A stretch of DNA of 64,000 nucleotides from Spirabiliibacterium falconis. GTDB taxonomy: Bacteria; Pseudomonadota; Gammaproteobacteria; Enterobacterales; Pasteurellaceae. Of the stretch, positions 49,955-60,749 are shown piece by piece. The notes below the pieces were generated by a model that saw only the letters and a list, made by a program, of their open reading frames with translations, did not search any database and was not told the DNA's origin. Both the position numbers and the translations under genes were made by a program. How positions within the stretch are numbered: position 1 is the stretch's first letter; each line of letters begins with the position of its first letter. Location: NCBI RefSeq assembly GCF_014885015.1, contig NZ_JABMIJ010000007.1, positions 20,602 to 84,601 on the forward strand, written 5' to 3'.

Positions 49955-51359
49955 TTCATTTTGGCTCTCACGCAGAGCATTGCTAAAAAACAGTGCCATT
50001 ATGAGTGCAAGTGCGGTCTTACCCGCTGTTGCACAGGCGAAAGCGCGAACCGCACTTCCCATCCCGCCCTTATTAGATGTTGGGCGTGGCAAGCCTGTCT
50101 TGCTATCAATGACCAGCGTCAAAAAACGCTTTTTAGACGGTGAAAAAGTGGAGGCATGGGGCTTTAATGGTGCGTATCTTGGTCCTACAATCAAATGTAA
50201 ACAAGGAGATTTTGTACGCCTTAATTACCGCAATCAATTATCTCAAGCTGTCTCATTAACCATTCAAGGTTTACAAGCCAGTGGTGAATTGTTAGGAGGC
50301 GTAGGCAAACTTTTTCAACCCAATAGTGGATGGTCGCCCGTCATTCCCATTACACAAAATGCCGCCAGTTGTTGGTATCACGCTAATACGCTCGCTCGCA
50401 GTGCATATCAGGTTTATCGTGGCTTACTCGGGCTTTGGATTATTGAAGATAATGCCAGCCGCAAAGCAAAATTGCCTAATCAATATGGTGTAAATGATAT
50501 TCCACTCATTTTACAAGACGTACAGCTCAATCGCCAAGGCGAGCAACTGTTTAACGCCAACACATATCCATTTTTAGGCAACCGTTTGCTGGTTAATGGG
50601 GTTGAAGCTCCTTATCTTACGGTGGCGCGTGGCTGGATTCGGTTACGTTTACTCAATGCCTCTCTCTCTCGTAGCTATCAACTTAGCCTAGATAATGGCA
50701 ACCCGATGGTATTGCTCGCTGGCAATTTAGGCTTTGTTCCACAACAACGTCCTATCTCGCACTTGTTCTTAAGCCCTGGTGAACGTGCTGAAGTGCTAGT
50801 GGATTTAAATGAAGGTGGTGAAGTATCGCTGATTACGGGCGAAAAACGAGGATTTTTGCATAACATCACCGCACTTTGGGCAGATGACAATGAACTTTAT
50901 GACAACACGGTGTTGACCCTACGTCCTGAAGGGCTAGTTTCGGCGTTTGCTCACAAACCGCACATTGATGCCGCCTTACAATTTGACTCTCCCATTGAGG
51001 TCGTACGCGAACGCCAATTTGTGCTTGATGTGGACAATGCCCTGATTAACCAGCAACGTTTTGATCCGCGTCGTATTGATGTGAGTGCCAAATTAGGTAG
51101 TTTTGAACGCTGGAATTTAAGTAGCAACACGCCGATCGGTTTTCGAATTGAAGGGGCGAAATTCTTAGTCGAGCGAGCCAATGGAAGAACACTTGATCTC
51201 ACTCAGGCAAGTTGGCGCGACACGCTATGGCTCAATAGCCCAATGTCAGTACTAGTCAAATTCGAGAATATGTCGTCGAACAATTACCCATTTACCTTCG
51301 GGGCGAGTGATTTAATGCTCGCGGATAAAGGCTGCTTGGGTATGCTTGTCGTGCAATAA
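49938..51359 (+). CDS. ftsP: FtsP (SufI), Tat-exported cell division protein
   Basis: A 473-residue cupredoxin-fold protein of the multicopper oxidase superfamily. The Tat signal WLSRRALLKNSA has Arg12-Arg13 and a hydrophobic stretch ending AVLPAVAQAKA. The usual HXH copper ligands are absent (for example the first-domain region reads AVSLTIQGLQ), as in E. coli FtsP, which stabilises the divisome under stress rather than oxidising substrates. I start it at 49938 within the end of plsC; the plsC-ftsP pair is conserved. Confidence 0.94.
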   Translation: MKRKDNSFWLSRRALLKNSAIMSASAVLPAVAQAKARTALPIPPLLDVGRGKPVLLSMTSVKKRFLDGEKVEAWGFNGAYLGPTIKCKQGDFVRLNYRNQLSQAVSLTIQGLQASGELLGGVGKLFQPNSGWSPVIPITQNAASCWYHANTLARSAYQVYRGLLGLWIIEDNASRKAKLPNQYGVNDIPLILQDVQLNRQGEQLFNANTYPFLGNRLLVNGVEAPYLTVARGWIRLRLLNASLSRSYQLSLDNGNPMVLLAGNLGFVPQQRPISHLFLSPGERAEVLVDLNEGGEVSLITGEKRGFLHNITALWADDNELYDNTVLTLRPEGLVSAFAHKPHIDAALQFDSPIEVVRERQFVLDVDNALINQQRFDPRRIDVSAKLGSFERWNLSSNTPIGFRIEGAKFLVERANGRTLDLTQASWRDTLWLNSPMSVLVKFENMSSNNYPFTFGASDLMLADKGCLGMLVVQ

Positions 51360-51379
51360 GGTTGACCGCACTTTATATT

Positions 51380-52546
51380 TTACAGTCCCAACGCATAGTT
51401 AAGAGCACGCTTTTTCAACGGCGTGCATTTTTGCACCCCAAGTAGTGCTAAATTACGAACTATTTTGAGGGGCAATAGCGGTTCTTTAAAGCCTTTATAA
51501 AACGCATCCATGCCCGTTTGCATCAATAAATTGTCTGGCTTTCTGCGACGCTGATAACGCTGTAACACCTCATCACTGGCAATATTTTGCCCTGCTTGCT
51601 GAGCTTGTTGCATTACCTCTAAAAATACCGCCACATCTTTAAAACCTAAATTAACACCTTGTCCAGCCAATGGGTTAATCGTGTGGGCAGCATCGCCAAG
51701 CAACACAATGCCGTCTTTATAATACTGCTGCGCATGGCGACGCACCAACTCAAAACTCGCTACCTGTGTAGCCTGCACTTGCCCCAAACGAGGGGGAAAC
51801 ACACGCATTATCTCCTCACTCAGTAGCTCAAGTGGCAAATGCTGCAAACGTTGAATTTCAGCAGGCGTATCATACCAAACTAAACAGCCTTGATGCCCAA
51901 GCAGTGGCAAAAAGGCCCGTGGTCCTGACGGGCAGAACTGTTGCCACGTAATGTCTTGCTGAGGTAACGCGGTATTCACCAGTATCAACATACAACGCTG
52001 GCGATATTGCCAGCCTGTCAAGCCGATATGGGCGATTTGTCTGAGCTGAGAATTCGCTCCATCCGCCGCAACAATAAGCGGCGCTTGGAATTGCTCCCCC
52101 TGCTTCATGCTTACGCACCACTGTTCACCGCACTTTTTAATCGAACTGATCTCACCGATACAGTGCTCCAAATTATCCAACCCGGCAAACGCTTGCCAAA
52201 GTCCACGTTGCACCACATTATTTTCTACCATAAATCCCAGCTCATGTAGGCCAAGCTCTTGGCTCGTGAATGTGGTTTCAAACCCCTCTATTTCCCACGT
52301 GGCAAGGCGAGTATAGGGGCAGGTACGCATTGCGTGAATATTGTCCCATGCGGCTAATTGGTTAAGTAATTTCACTGAGCCTGCACTGATGGCTGAAATA
52401 CGAATGTCATACGCGCCATCGGGTTCAAAGTGCGGTAACGGCTGTCGCTCAAGTAATTGCACTTTAAGCTGTTGCTGTGCTAACCCCAGTGCAGCCGCTG
52501 CCCCGACCATACCACCGCCAACGACAATAACATCACAATGTTTCAT
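51380..52546 (-). CDS. ubiF: UbiF, ubiquinone-biosynthesis flavin hydroxylase
   Basis: A 388-residue FAD monooxygenase. FAD motifs are VIVVGGGMVGAAAALGLAQ (GxGxxG) and GDAAHTINPLAGQGVNLG, with DIRISAISAGSVKLL and VAADGANSQLRQIA between. It is closer to UbiF (3-demethoxyubiquinol hydroxylase) than to UbiH or VisC, sharing for example WQQFCPSGPRAFLPLL and the C-terminal LNYALGL. The divergent arrangement with miaB is the same as in E. coli. Confidence 0.9.
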   Translation of the reverse strand: MKHCDVIVVGGGMVGAAAALGLAQQQLKVQLLERQPLPHFEPDGAYDIRISAISAGSVKLLNQLAAWDNIHAMRTCPYTRLATWEIEGFETTFTSQELGLHELGFMVENNVVQRGLWQAFAGLDNLEHCIGEISSIKKCGEQWCVSMKQGEQFQAPLIVAADGANSQLRQIAHIGLTGWQYRQRCMLILVNTALPQQDITWQQFCPSGPRAFLPLLGHQGCLVWYDTPAEIQRLQHLPLELLSEEIMRVFPPRLGQVQATQVASFELVRRHAQQYYKDGIVLLGDAAHTINPLAGQGVNLGFKDVAVFLEVMQQAQQAGQNIASDEVLQRYQRRRKPDNLLMQTGMDAFYKGFKEPLLPLKIVRNLALLGVQKCTPLKKRALNYALGL

Positions 52547-52715
52547 ATTTCACCCATTTGCCCTTAAATTTCTTAAGGCTATTGTACCGAGATCGATAAA
52601 TTTTACCATTAGATCACGAAAATTTGCGTTTTTAACTGGTCAGATAAAAAGCAAATCAGTAAAATAGCCCCTTGCTTAAAATTCATAAATCCGCACTGTG
52701 CGGTTAATCGAGATT

Positions 52716-54140
52716 ATGACACAAAAACTACATATAAAAACATGGGGCTGCCAAATGAACGAGTACGACTCCTCAAAAATGGCGGACCTGCTCAACAGCA
52801 CCCATGGCTTTGAGCTCACAGAAAATGCTGAAGAAGCAGATGTATTACTGCTCAACACTTGCTCTATTCGAGAGAAAGCCCAAGAAAAAGTGTTCCACCA
52901 ATTAGGACGCTGGAAGGATCTCAAAAAAGCCAACCCGAATCTCGTGATCGGCGTAGGTGGCTGTGTTGCATCGCAAGAAGGAGCACACATCCGTGATCGC
53001 GCACCTTATGTGGACATTATTTTTGGACCACAAACGCTGCACCGCCTACCTGAAATGCTCAATCAAATTCGTGGAGGTAAAAGTGCGGTCGTTGATGTCA
53101 GTTTCCCTGAAATTGAGAAGTTTGATCGCTTGCCAGAGCCCCGCGCAGAAGGACCGACAGCGTTCGTTTCCATTATGGAAGGGTGCAATAAATATTGCTC
53201 ATTTTGTGTTGTGCCTTATACGCGCGGCGAAGAGGTCAGCCGCCCATTAGATGATGTGCTATTTGAAATTGCACAACTTGCCGAACAAGGTGTGCGCGAA
53301 GTTAATCTATTAGGTCAAAATGTGAACGCCTATCGAGGTGCAACATTTGATGGTGGAATCTGCACATTCGCAGAGTTATTGCGCCTCGTTGCTGCGATAG
53401 ATGGCATTGATCGCTTGCGTTTTACCACCTCACACCCAATTGAATTTAGCGATGACATCATTGATGTCTATCGTGATACGCCCGAACTAGTCAGTTTCCT
53501 GCACCTGCCCGTGCAAAGTGGCTCAGACCGTGTATTGACTATGATGAAGCGCAACCATACCGCACTTGAATATAAAGCGATCATTCGTAAACTACGCAAA
53601 GCACGCCCTGATATTCAGATTAGCTCGGATTTCATTGTCGGTTTCCCTGGCGAAAGTGCGGATGATTTCCAGCAAACGATGGATTTAATTGCACAAGTGA
53701 ATTTCGATATGAGCTTTAGCTTCATTTACTCTGCTCGCCCAGGCACACCAGCAGCAGATATGCCTGATGATGTCAGCGAAGACGAGAAAAAACAGCGGCT
53801 GTATCTTTTACAACAACGTATCACACAGCAAGCCATGCAATTTAGCCGCAAAATGCTAGGAACAGTGCAACGCGTGTTAGTAGAAGGACCATCGAAAAAA
53901 GATATTATGGAGTTGACTGGGCGCACAGAAAATAACCGCATTGTCAATTTCAAAGGTGATCCATCCATGATCGGCAAATTTGTGGACATCGAGATTACCG
54001 ATGTCTGGACCAATTCCCTACGGGGCAATGTCATTCGCACCGAAGATGAAATGAATCTACGCGTGCAACACTCACCCAAAGAGGTCATTCAACGCACTCG
54101 CAAAGAAGATGAACTGGGCGTTGGACACTACCACGCCTAA
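52716..54140 (+). CDS. miaB: MiaB, tRNA-2-methylthio-N6-dimethylallyladenosine synthase
   Basis: A 474-residue radical-SAM methylthiotransferase, same length as E. coli. The auxiliary cluster uses Cys12, Cys49 and Cys83 ([28 protein letters not shown]). The radical-SAM CxxxCxxC is Cys157, Cys161 and Cys164 in [15 protein letters not shown] domain ends the protein. It adds a methylthio group to A37 of tRNAs reading UNN codons. The start at 52716 matches the family start [13 protein letters not shown]. Confidence 0.97.
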   Translation: MTQKLHIKTWGCQMNEYDSSKMADLLNSTHGFELTENAEEADVLLLNTCSIREKAQEKVFHQLGRWKDLKKANPNLVIGVGGCVASQEGAHIRDRAPYVDIIFGPQTLHRLPEMLNQIRGGKSAVVDVSFPEIEKFDRLPEPRAEGPTAFVSIMEGCNKYCSFCVVPYTRGEEVSRPLDDVLFEIAQLAEQGVREVNLLGQNVNAYRGATFDGGICTFAELLRLVAAIDGIDRLRFTTSHPIEFSDDIIDVYRDTPELVSFLHLPVQSGSDRVLTMMKRNHTALEYKAIIRKLRKARPDIQISSDFIVGFPGESADDFQQTMDLIAQVNFDMSFSFIYSARPGTPAADMPDDVSEDEKKQRLYLLQQRITQQAMQFSRKMLGTVQRVLVEGPSKKDIMELTGRTENNRIVNFKGDPSMIGKFVDIEITDVWTNSLRGNVIRTEDEMNLRVQHSPKEVIQRTRKEDELGVGHYHA

Positions 54141-54145
54141 TCCCC

Positions 54146-54174
54146 AACCGCACTTTTAAAAGTGCGGTTTTTTT
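54146..54174 (+). terminator. Perfect inverted USS terminator after miaB
   Basis: AACCGCACTTTT and AAAAGTGCGGTT form a 24-base perfect palindrome (54146-54169) followed by a T run, 6 bases past the miaB stop. Confidence 0.85.
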
Positions 54175-54322
54175 ATTCCTGCGCTATGCTCCTGCTTCAT
54201 CACTTTTATTTTTATTAAAAATTAAATAGTTAGGCTTGCTTACTCGCCGTAGAAATGATAGCGTTTAAATGTTAAATTTGTTATCAATATGTAAAATATT
54301 ATCTCTCGTATAAGGAGTTGCT

Positions 54323-56074
54323 ATGATATTGAAACGTTCTCTACTCATAACCGCACTGGCATTATCTGGTATCATGGCTGCCAGCTCTTATGCCAACACA
54401 GCACCTAGCCAAACCCAGCAAGCCTCTATTCGCTATGACCAAGATATGGATATTTTCCATCCTATATATGCTCAACATGGCATGGTTGCCACAGAGCAAG
54501 CACTGGCGACACAAGTAGGCTTAGACATTTTAAAACAAGGTGGTAATGCCGTTGATGCTGCCGTGGGTGTTGGGTTTGCTTTAGCGGTTGTACTCCCGAA
54601 TGCTGGAAATCTCGGCGGTGGCGGCTTTATGGTGCTGCATGATAGTAAATCAGGCGAAAATATTGCGCTGGATTTTCGCGAAGTTGCGCCGGCTAAAGCC
54701 AATCGTGATATGTATTTAGATGAAAAAGGAAATGTCGTTGATGGTAAATCACTCTTCACGCACTTTGCCGTGGGTGTGCCGGGCACAGTCGCAGGTATGG
54801 AATATGCGTTGAAAAAATGGGGTACAATGCCATTGGATAAAGTTGTTGCACCTGCAATCAAATTAGCAGAAGAGGGCTTTGTCATTAGCGATACGTTAGG
54901 CGATACTATTTCCACAGAACAAGAAATTTTGGGCAAATGGAAAGACAGCCGAGCCATTTTCTTTAAAGATGACAAGCCTCTAGCATCAGGCGATACATTA
55001 GTGCAAAAAGATCTCGCCAACTCCATGAAATTAATCGCCAAAGAAGGGGCAAAAGCCTTTTATGAAGGCGATATTGCACAAAAAATTGTCGCCGAAATGG
55101 CACAACATGGTGGGCTTATCACATTAGACGACCTCAAAAATTACAAAGTCGTGGAACGCAAACCTATTGAGGGCGAATATCGTGGTTATAAAGTACTAAC
55201 TATGCCACCACCAAGTTCTGGCGGCATCCACCTTGTGCAGTTGCTCAATATTTTAGAACGCTATCCACTAAAAGAATTTGGCTTAAATAGTGCTAAAACA
55301 ATTCATCACTATGCTGAAGCAATGAAATTAGCCTATGCTGATCGCTCGGAATATTTAGGTGATCCTGATTTTGTCAATATTCCGGTGAAAGGATTAACAT
55401 CAAAAAAATATGCGGATGAACTGGCTGGGACAATCAGTGGTATTCATGTACGCCCGTCTAGCGAGATCAAACCAGGTAAGCCACAACCTTATGAGAGTGA
55501 TCAAACTACGCACTACTCTATTGTCGATAAAGACGGTAACGCCGTCGCAGTAACCTACACGCTTAATCTGAATTTTGGCAGTGGTATTGTGGCACAGGGT
55601 ACTGGCATTTTATTGAACAATGAAATGGATGATTTTTCTGCAAAACCTGGTGTTCCGAACGCATTTGGCTTGATTGGCGGAGATGCCAATGCCGTTGAGG
55701 CGAACAAACGTCCATTATCGTCAATGACGCCAACCATTGTTATGAAAGACAATAAACCATGGTTAGTCACTGGCAGCCCTGGTGGTGCACGTATTATTAC
55801 AACCGTGTTACAAAGTATTTTAAACACAATAGATCATGGCTTAAACCCAGCAGAAGCCATTTCAGTACCACGTGTCCATCACCAATGGTTACCTGATGAA
55901 ATTCGCATTGAAGATGGCATTAGTCCTGATACAGTACATTTATTAGAAAATCAAGGTTATAACGTCAAACTCAAATCTACGATGGGACGCGTTCAAGTCA
56001 TTCAAGTACGTGAAGATGGGCTTTATGGTGCTTCTGACCCACGAAATCCAGATGGCGCCACTTTAGGCTACTAA
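54323..56074 (+). CDS. ggt: Gamma-glutamyltranspeptidase
   Basis: A 583-residue periplasmic precursor (E. coli Ggt 580). The signal peptide is MILKRSLLITALALSGIM with likely cleavage after SYA. The large subunit has GGNAVDAAVGVGFALAVV and GNLGGGGFMVLH. Autocleavage creates the N-terminal Thr at about residue 395 (TTHYSIVDKDGNAVA), and the oxyanion glycines are in TGSPGGARIITTV. It hydrolyses glutathione or transfers its glutamyl group, giving access to Cys and Glu. TAAGGAG lies upstream. It is a single-gene unit with an inverted USS after it. Confidence 0.96.
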   Translation: MILKRSLLITALALSGIMAASSYANTAPSQTQQASIRYDQDMDIFHPIYAQHGMVATEQALATQVGLDILKQGGNAVDAAVGVGFALAVVLPNAGNLGGGGFMVLHDSKSGENIALDFREVAPAKANRDMYLDEKGNVVDGKSLFTHFAVGVPGTVAGMEYALKKWGTMPLDKVVAPAIKLAEEGFVISDTLGDTISTEQEILGKWKDSRAIFFKDDKPLASGDTLVQKDLANSMKLIAKEGAKAFYEGDIAQKIVAEMAQHGGLITLDDLKNYKVVERKPIEGEYRGYKVLTMPPPSSGGIHLVQLLNILERYPLKEFGLNSAKTIHHYAEAMKLAYADRSEYLGDPDFVNIPVKGLTSKKYADELAGTISGIHVRPSSEIKPGKPQPYESDQTTHYSIVDKDGNAVAVTYTLNLNFGSGIVAQGTGILLNNEMDDFSAKPGVPNAFGLIGGDANAVEANKRPLSSMTPTIVMKDNKPWLVTGSPGGARIITTVLQSILNTIDHGLNPAEAISVPRVHHQWLPDEIRIEDGISPDTVHLLENQGYNVKLKSTMGRVQVIQVREDGLYGASDPRNPDGATLGY

Positions 56075-56079
56075 ACACC

Positions 56080-56103
56080 AACCGCACTTTGAAAAGTGCG
56101 GTT
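56080..56103. terminator. Inverted USS between ggt and ruvX
   Basis: AACCGCACTTT (56080-56090) and AAAGTGCGGTT (56093-56103) form a near-perfect palindrome between convergent genes; the right arm touches the ruvX stop. Confidence 0.75.
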
Positions 56104-56527
56104 ATTCATTTAAAGGGCTATTTTCAAACCAGCTTTCAAGAATAATACAAGCAGAAATGGAATCCACTTTGCCTTTATCTAAGGCCCGAAAACCGCCACG
56201 TGCGAAAATTTCAGCTCGTGCTTCAACTGTGCTAAGGCGTTCATCGTGCAGTTGCACTGGCACACCAAAACGACCATGAATACGTTGAGCAAATTTCTTT
56301 GCGCGCAACGTTAAGGGTTGCTCACTTCCATCCATATTCAAGGGCAGCCCAACCACCACAACCTTTGGTTGCCATTCGTGCAGAACACGCTCAATCGCCT
56401 GCCAATTAGGAATGCCATTTTGTGCTTTAAACGCATTCAATGCTTGTGCCGTGCCAGTGATACTTTGCCCTACTGCACAACCAATGCTCTTTTCACCAAA
56501 ATCAAACGCCAGCGCACAATAAGCCAT
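56102..56527 (-). CDS. ruvX: RuvX (YqgF), Holliday-junction-resolvase-like RNase
   Basis: A 141-residue RNase H-fold protein (E. coli YqgF 138). The catalytic acidic motifs are [41 protein letters not shown] and the late Asp in [13 protein letters not shown]. The family processes pre-16S rRNA and has also been linked to anti-termination. It overlaps yqgE by one base (TAATG), last in rsmE-yqgE-ruvX. Confidence 0.95.
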   Translation of the reverse strand: MAYCALAFDFGEKSIGCAVGQSITGTAQALNAFKAQNGIPNWQAIERVLHEWQPKVVVVGLPLNMDGSEQPLTLRAKKFAQRIHGRFGVPVQLHDERLSTVEARAEIFARGGFRALDKGKVDSISACIILESWFENSPLNE

Positions 56528-57090
56528 TAGGCTATTCCCCCTTGATAAGCTAAATCTTCAGGCGCAATCCCTAACAATTCGACCGCACTTTGCCAACGTT
56601 CTTGATAGGGCGTATCAAATAAAATTCGCTGTTCAAAGGGTGCAACCAGCCACATATTTTGCCTAATTTCAGCTTCTAATTGCCCCGCTGCCCAACTGCA
56701 ACAACCAATTGCCACTAAATAGTGTTCTGGTGCATTGGCTTTGCCTAATGTTTCAAGCACATCCATTGAGCTCGTCAACCAAATATCATGACCGATGGCA
56801 TCACTACGCTGAAAAGGCGGAATGCATTTGGAATGTAGCACAAAACCTTTCTCCAAACTCACAGGACCACCAAGTAAGACCATAGCATTGTCGGCGATCT
56901 CACGCTTATCTGCCATCATAAAATTCATTTTGCTTACCAGCTCCGCTATGCTAGTGTCAGTGATACGGTTTAGCATCAAGCCCATAGCCCCATCACTATT
57001 GTGCTCGCATAAATAAATAACACTTTCTCGAAAAAAAGGATCGTCCATCGCAGGTGTCGCGATCAGCAAATGGTGTTGAAATTGCCCCAT
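56527..57090 (-). CDS. yqgE: YqgE family protein (UPF0301/DUF179)
   Basis: A 187-residue protein of the UPF0301 family, function unknown. It starts [20 protein letters not shown] and contains [35 protein letters not shown] and [16 protein letters not shown], all family hallmarks. I start it at 57090, overlapping the rsmE stop by one base; the frame runs on to 57297 only as a shadow of rsmE. It is almost always next to ruvX, as here. Confidence 0.94.
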   Translation of the reverse strand: MGQFQHHLLIATPAMDDPFFRESVIYLCEHNSDGAMGLMLNRITDTSIAELVSKMNFMMADKREIADNAMVLLGGPVSLEKGFVLHSKCIPPFQRSDAIGHDIWLTSSMDVLETLGKANAPEHYLVAIGCCSWAAGQLEAEIRQNMWLVAPFEQRILFDTPYQERWQSAVELLGIAPEDLAYQGGIA

Positions 57091-57824
57091 TACCCTAAAT
57101 CTCCAAAACAAAGTTGTAATGCGGTGATCGCCGTCAGTGCTGCCGTTTCGGTGCGTAACACTCGTGGACCTAGCAACACGGATTGAAAGCCATATTGTTC
57201 TGTCATTGCGATCTCCTGTGCTGATAGCCCACCTTCCGCCCCAATCAAGAGCCGAACGCCTGCCTTGCTCACACCTTGCAGCCCCGCAATACCGCACTTT
57301 GCCCGCGGATGAAGGTTGAGTTTTAACTCATTGCCACCCTCCATGCACCACTGCTCAAGTTTCATTAAAGGACGAATTTCAGGCACATAATTACGTCCAC
57401 ACTGTTCACAGGCCGCAATAGCAATTTTTTGCCATTGTTGACGTTTTTTCGCCATGCGTTGTTCGTCTAACTTTACACCACAACGCGCCGACCATAATGG
57501 CGTAATGACGCTCACGCCCAATTCAACCGACTTTTGAATGGTAAACTCCATTCGCTCACCGCGAGAAATCACCTGCCCAAGATGCAAAAACAGCGGCGAT
57601 TCACGGTTATCTTCTTGCCCCGAACCAACCCTAACCAGCACAGATTTTTTATTTATTTCTTTGATCGTGGCAGGAAATACGGTATTTGTGCCATCAAATA
57701 ACAGCAATGCATCGCCCACATTCATTCGCAATACACGTGCAACGTGGTTAACGGCATCATCACTCAAGGCATAAGTTACGCCCGCTTGGAGAAGCTCAGG
57801 GCTAAAAATTCGTGGAATTCGCAT
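57090..57824 (-). CDS. rsmE: RsmE, 16S rRNA m3U1498 methyltransferase
   Basis: A 244-residue SPOUT methyltransferase (E. coli 243) that methylates U1498 of 16S rRNA. It starts [15 protein letters not shown], has an N-terminal PUA-like domain ([19 protein letters not shown]), then [19 protein letters not shown] and the knot with [14 protein letters not shown] and [18 protein letters not shown]. It heads the rsmE-yqgE-ruvX operon. Confidence 0.96.
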   Translation of the reverse strand: MRIPRIFSPELLQAGVTYALSDDAVNHVARVLRMNVGDALLLFDGTNTVFPATIKEINKKSVLVRVGSGQEDNRESPLFLHLGQVISRGERMEFTIQKSVELGVSVITPLWSARCGVKLDEQRMAKKRQQWQKIAIAACEQCGRNYVPEIRPLMKLEQWCMEGGNELKLNLHPRAKCGIAGLQGVSKAGVRLLIGAEGGLSAQEIAMTEQYGFQSVLLGPRVLRTETAALTAITALQLCFGDLG

Positions 57825-57960
57825 ACTCTTTTTGGCTAGATAAAAATGTGATCATACCATTGAATGGCATAAAATTCGACAGCTAGACACGCACTCATCC
57901 ATAACGTACTGGTAAGATGAAGGTCACATCGCCATAGCACTGAGCCTTTAGTTTGTGGTG

Positions 57961-58158
57961 TTATGTGCAGGTATATTCAACTAAAAAATCACTTTCCCAC
58001 ATGCCATCATCCCGTTTTTTATCAATAAAATCATCAGGTAATAACGCTTGATAGCTCAAAATGAGTTCATACTCCTGTTTTGTCTGGGCATCTAAGCGCG
58101 CCCACGCTTCAGCACTGAGTGCCTTGATTTTTTCAATTGAAATCCCATGAATTTCCAT
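57961..58158 (-). CDS. Small protein of unknown function (65 residues)
   Basis: A 65-residue acidic protein, MEIHGISIEKIKALSAEAW at the start, ending DGMWESDFLVEYTCT. It looks helical in its first half, with the LSAEAWARLDAQTKQEYE segment, and has no membrane segment or known motif. A strong AAGGAGG lies seven bases upstream of the ATG, which supports translation. It stands alone between rsmE and yjjV, on the same strand as both. Function is not known. Confidence 0.65.
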   Translation of the reverse strand: MEIHGISIEKIKALSAEAWARLDAQTKQEYELILSYQALLPDDFIDKKRDDGMWESDFLVEYTCT

Positions 58159-58253
58159 GATTGCCTCCTTACATATATTGGTATCTTAACTAACTTTTTG
58201 TTGTTATAACGCAATTATTGGCTATCAAGCTCATATTTACCGCTAAATAGCAG

Positions 58254-59063
58254 TTATTTACGCTCAAAACACTCACTAGGAAATAGCTGGCAACTCTTCG
58301 TCCAGACCGCACTTTGAATTTTGTCCGCACTCTCAATACGCAACGCACACAATGCGTCAAACACATTGACGATGCGCGCAGGCTCATTTGGTATGCCTTG
58401 ATAGCCATTCACAGGCATATCTGGACTATCCGTTTCCAACACTAGTGCATCTAACGGCAATTGGCTGATGGCACGGCGTGTTTTATTTGCGCGTGGATAA
58501 GTTATAGTACCGCCCACACCAATAGCAAATCCCAAATCAACAAAGCGTTTGGCTTGCACATAACTTCCAGAAAAGCCGTGAATTACCCCTTTTTGAGGTA
58601 GCTCGATCCGTTTTAAAAAGGTATAAAGCTGATCGTGGCTGTGCCGAGAATGCAAGCTGACCGCTAACTGGTGTTGCTGCGCAAGATAAAGTTGCGCTTC
58701 TAGAAATTCGCACTGTTTTGCCCAATTTTCAGGTGTTATCAGTTCAGGAATAGCCCGTTCTAACCCAATTTCTGCCACCGCAACACAAAAGTGCGGTCGT
58801 AGGCGTAAATGTTCCGCAAGGGTATCTAAATCACCCTGAGTGTGTTCAGTAATAAAAAGTGGGTGCAGCCCAACGCCATAACAGCATATGTGTGGCACTT
58901 GAGCGCAAAGTGCGGTCAAATTGGAAAATTGCGTCGCTTTTACCGCAGCGATCAAAATACGCTGCACATCCGCAACTTGTGCAGCTTTTAAAACAGGATG
59001 TGATCCGATGTGTTGCCCTTCAAGCAACACATCAATGTGCGTATGGGTATCAAAAAACGCCAC
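58254..59063 (-). CDS. yjjV: YjjV-like TatD-family metal-dependent hydrolase
   Basis: A 269-residue TIM-barrel hydrolase. Metal ligands are DTHTHIDV (residues 5-12), VAEIGLE, SLHSRHSHDQL, VIHGFSGS and ETDSPDMP. The segments HGFSGSYVQAKRFVDLG and GVGGTITYPRANKTR match E. coli YjjV more than TatD itself. TatD-family enzymes act as nucleases or deacylases; the substrate here is unknown. It uses a GTG start three bases after the glnA stop with no clear ribosome site, so it is probably coupled to glnA translation. Confidence 0.88.
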   Translation of the reverse strand: MAFFDTHTHIDVLLEGQHIGSHPVLKAAQVADVQRILIAAVKATQFSNLTALCAQVPHICCYGVGLHPLFITEHTQGDLDTLAEHLRLRPHFCVAVAEIGLERAIPELITPENWAKQCEFLEAQLYLAQQHQLAVSLHSRHSHDQLYTFLKRIELPQKGVIHGFSGSYVQAKRFVDLGFAIGVGGTITYPRANKTRRAISQLPLDALVLETDSPDMPVNGYQGIPNEPARIVNVFDALCALRIESADKIQSAVWTKSCQLFPSECFERK

Positions 59064-59066
59064 AAA

Positions 59067-60485
59067 TTATGCGTAATACATCTCAAATTCAACAGGGTGT
59101 GGCAACATATTAATGCGTTCAACGTCTTTGCTCAAAAGCCCAACATACGCCTCGATAAAGTCATCACTGAATACCCCACCTTTCGTCAAGAAGTCTTTGT
59201 CTTGCATAAGTGCGGTCAACGCTTCCTCTAATGAACGCGCCACATGCGGCACTTGTTGCAATTCTTCAGGTGGTAAATCATAGAGATTTTTATCCATTGG
59301 ATCACCTGGATGAATTTTATTGTGAATTCCATCTAACCCCGCCATTAAAATGGCTGCAAAGGCAAGATATGGGTTGGCACATGGGTCTGGGAACCGCACT
59401 TCAATGCGACGTGCTTTCGGGCTTGATACCGTCGGAATCCTAATAGATGCAGAGCGGTTGCTTGCAGAATAAGCCAACAATACAGGGGCTTCATAACCTG
59501 GCACTAATCGTTTATAGGAATTGGTTGTTGGATTAGTAAACGCGTTTAACGCTTTGGCATGCTTAATAACCCCGCCAATAAAGTAAAGTGCGGTTTCTGA
59601 CAAATTAGCATATTTATCACCTGAAAATAAATTTACCCCATCTTTGCTTAACGAAATATGGCAGTGCATACCTGAGCCATTGTCGCCAAATAGCGGTTTT
59701 GGCATAAAAGTCGCTGTTTTTCCATGTTGATGCGCAACATTATGCACAACATATTTATAAATTTGCGTTTCATCCGCCTTAAGAGTTAATGTATTGAAGC
59801 GGCAGGCAATTTCATTTTGCCCTGGACTGCCCACTTCATGATGATGTGCTTCGATCACAATGCCCATTTCTTCCATGAGTAAACACATTTCCGAGCGAAT
59901 ATCTTGTGCACTATCCACTGGTGCAACAGGCACATAACCGCCTTTTACTCGTGGACGGTAGGCTTTATTGCCCTCTTCATACTCTGCATTGCTATTCCAT
60001 GGGGCTTCAATATCATCAATTTGGAAGGTAGTATGCTCAGGCGACACTTTAAAACGCACATCATCAAACATAAAAAATTCAGGCTCTGGACCAACCAATA
60101 CAGTATCAGCTAAGCCGATTGATTTTAAATAGTTTTCTGCACGCACCGCAATCGAACGAGGGTCGCGATCATAACCTTGCATAGTATCTGGTTCATACAC
60201 ATCACAGCGAATGGATAAGGTAGGAATATCAAAGAAAGGGTCAATGAAGGCTGATTGTGCAATCGGCATTAATACCATATCGGATTTATTAATGGTTTTC
60301 CAACCGCCAATTGATGAGCCATCAAACATTTTACCGTCTTCAAAAAAGTCTTCATCCACCGCACTTGCAGGGATCGACATATGGTGTTCCCTACCTCGCA
60401 AATCGGTAAAGTGTAAATCAACAAAGCGCACATCATGCTCTTCAATCAATGCGAATACGTTTTCAATTGCTGATAAATCAGACAT
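59067..60485 (-). CDS. glnA: GlnA, glutamine synthetase type I
   Basis: A 472-residue GSI-beta enzyme (E. coli 469) that makes glutamine from glutamate, ammonia and ATP. Active-site elements are [54 protein letters not shown] and RSASIRIP. The adenylylation tyrosine is present as NLYDLPPEE (about Tyr402), so GlnE control is possible. No ntrB/ntrC genes follow, unlike in enterics; yjjV does. The promoter lies in the 264-base gap shared with typA. Confidence 0.97.
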   Translation of the reverse strand: MSDLSAIENVFALIEEHDVRFVDLHFTDLRGREHHMSIPASAVDEDFFEDGKMFDGSSIGGWKTINKSDMVLMPIAQSAFIDPFFDIPTLSIRCDVYEPDTMQGYDRDPRSIAVRAENYLKSIGLADTVLVGPEPEFFMFDDVRFKVSPEHTTFQIDDIEAPWNSNAEYEEGNKAYRPRVKGGYVPVAPVDSAQDIRSEMCLLMEEMGIVIEAHHHEVGSPGQNEIACRFNTLTLKADETQIYKYVVHNVAHQHGKTATFMPKPLFGDNGSGMHCHISLSKDGVNLFSGDKYANLSETALYFIGGVIKHAKALNAFTNPTTNSYKRLVPGYEAPVLLAYSASNRSASIRIPTVSSPKARRIEVRFPDPCANPYLAFAAILMAGLDGIHNKIHPGDPMDKNLYDLPPEELQQVPHVARSLEEALTALMQDKDFLTKGGVFSDDFIEAYVGLLSKDVERINMLPHPVEFEMYYA

Positions 60486-60749
60486 AAATAACCCTCAAAA
60501 TAGATGATAAAAAGCAAAACTTAACTTAATGAAAATATCGCTTACTGCACGAAAAATCAATAGATTTATGCGCAAGATCACAATATTATTCGCTTAACTT
60601 TACAACAACAAAATAAAATACACTATTTCACAATAAAAAATAGCCGATCTCGTATAAACAGGCTATAATTTAACGCTTTATATGCGAATGATATAAATAC
60701 CTCGTGCGCTAGACCGCACTTTAGCATTTTATTTTACGAAGAATACCAA
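60486..60749. promoter_or_regulatory. Divergent glnA/typA control region
   Basis: This AT-rich 264-base gap separates two divergent start codons. A TATAAT lies at 60664-60669 on the plus strand, 80 bases before typA, but without a good -35. A single USS core lies near 60714-60722. No NtrC or sigma-54 site was recognised for glnA. Confidence 0.4.
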
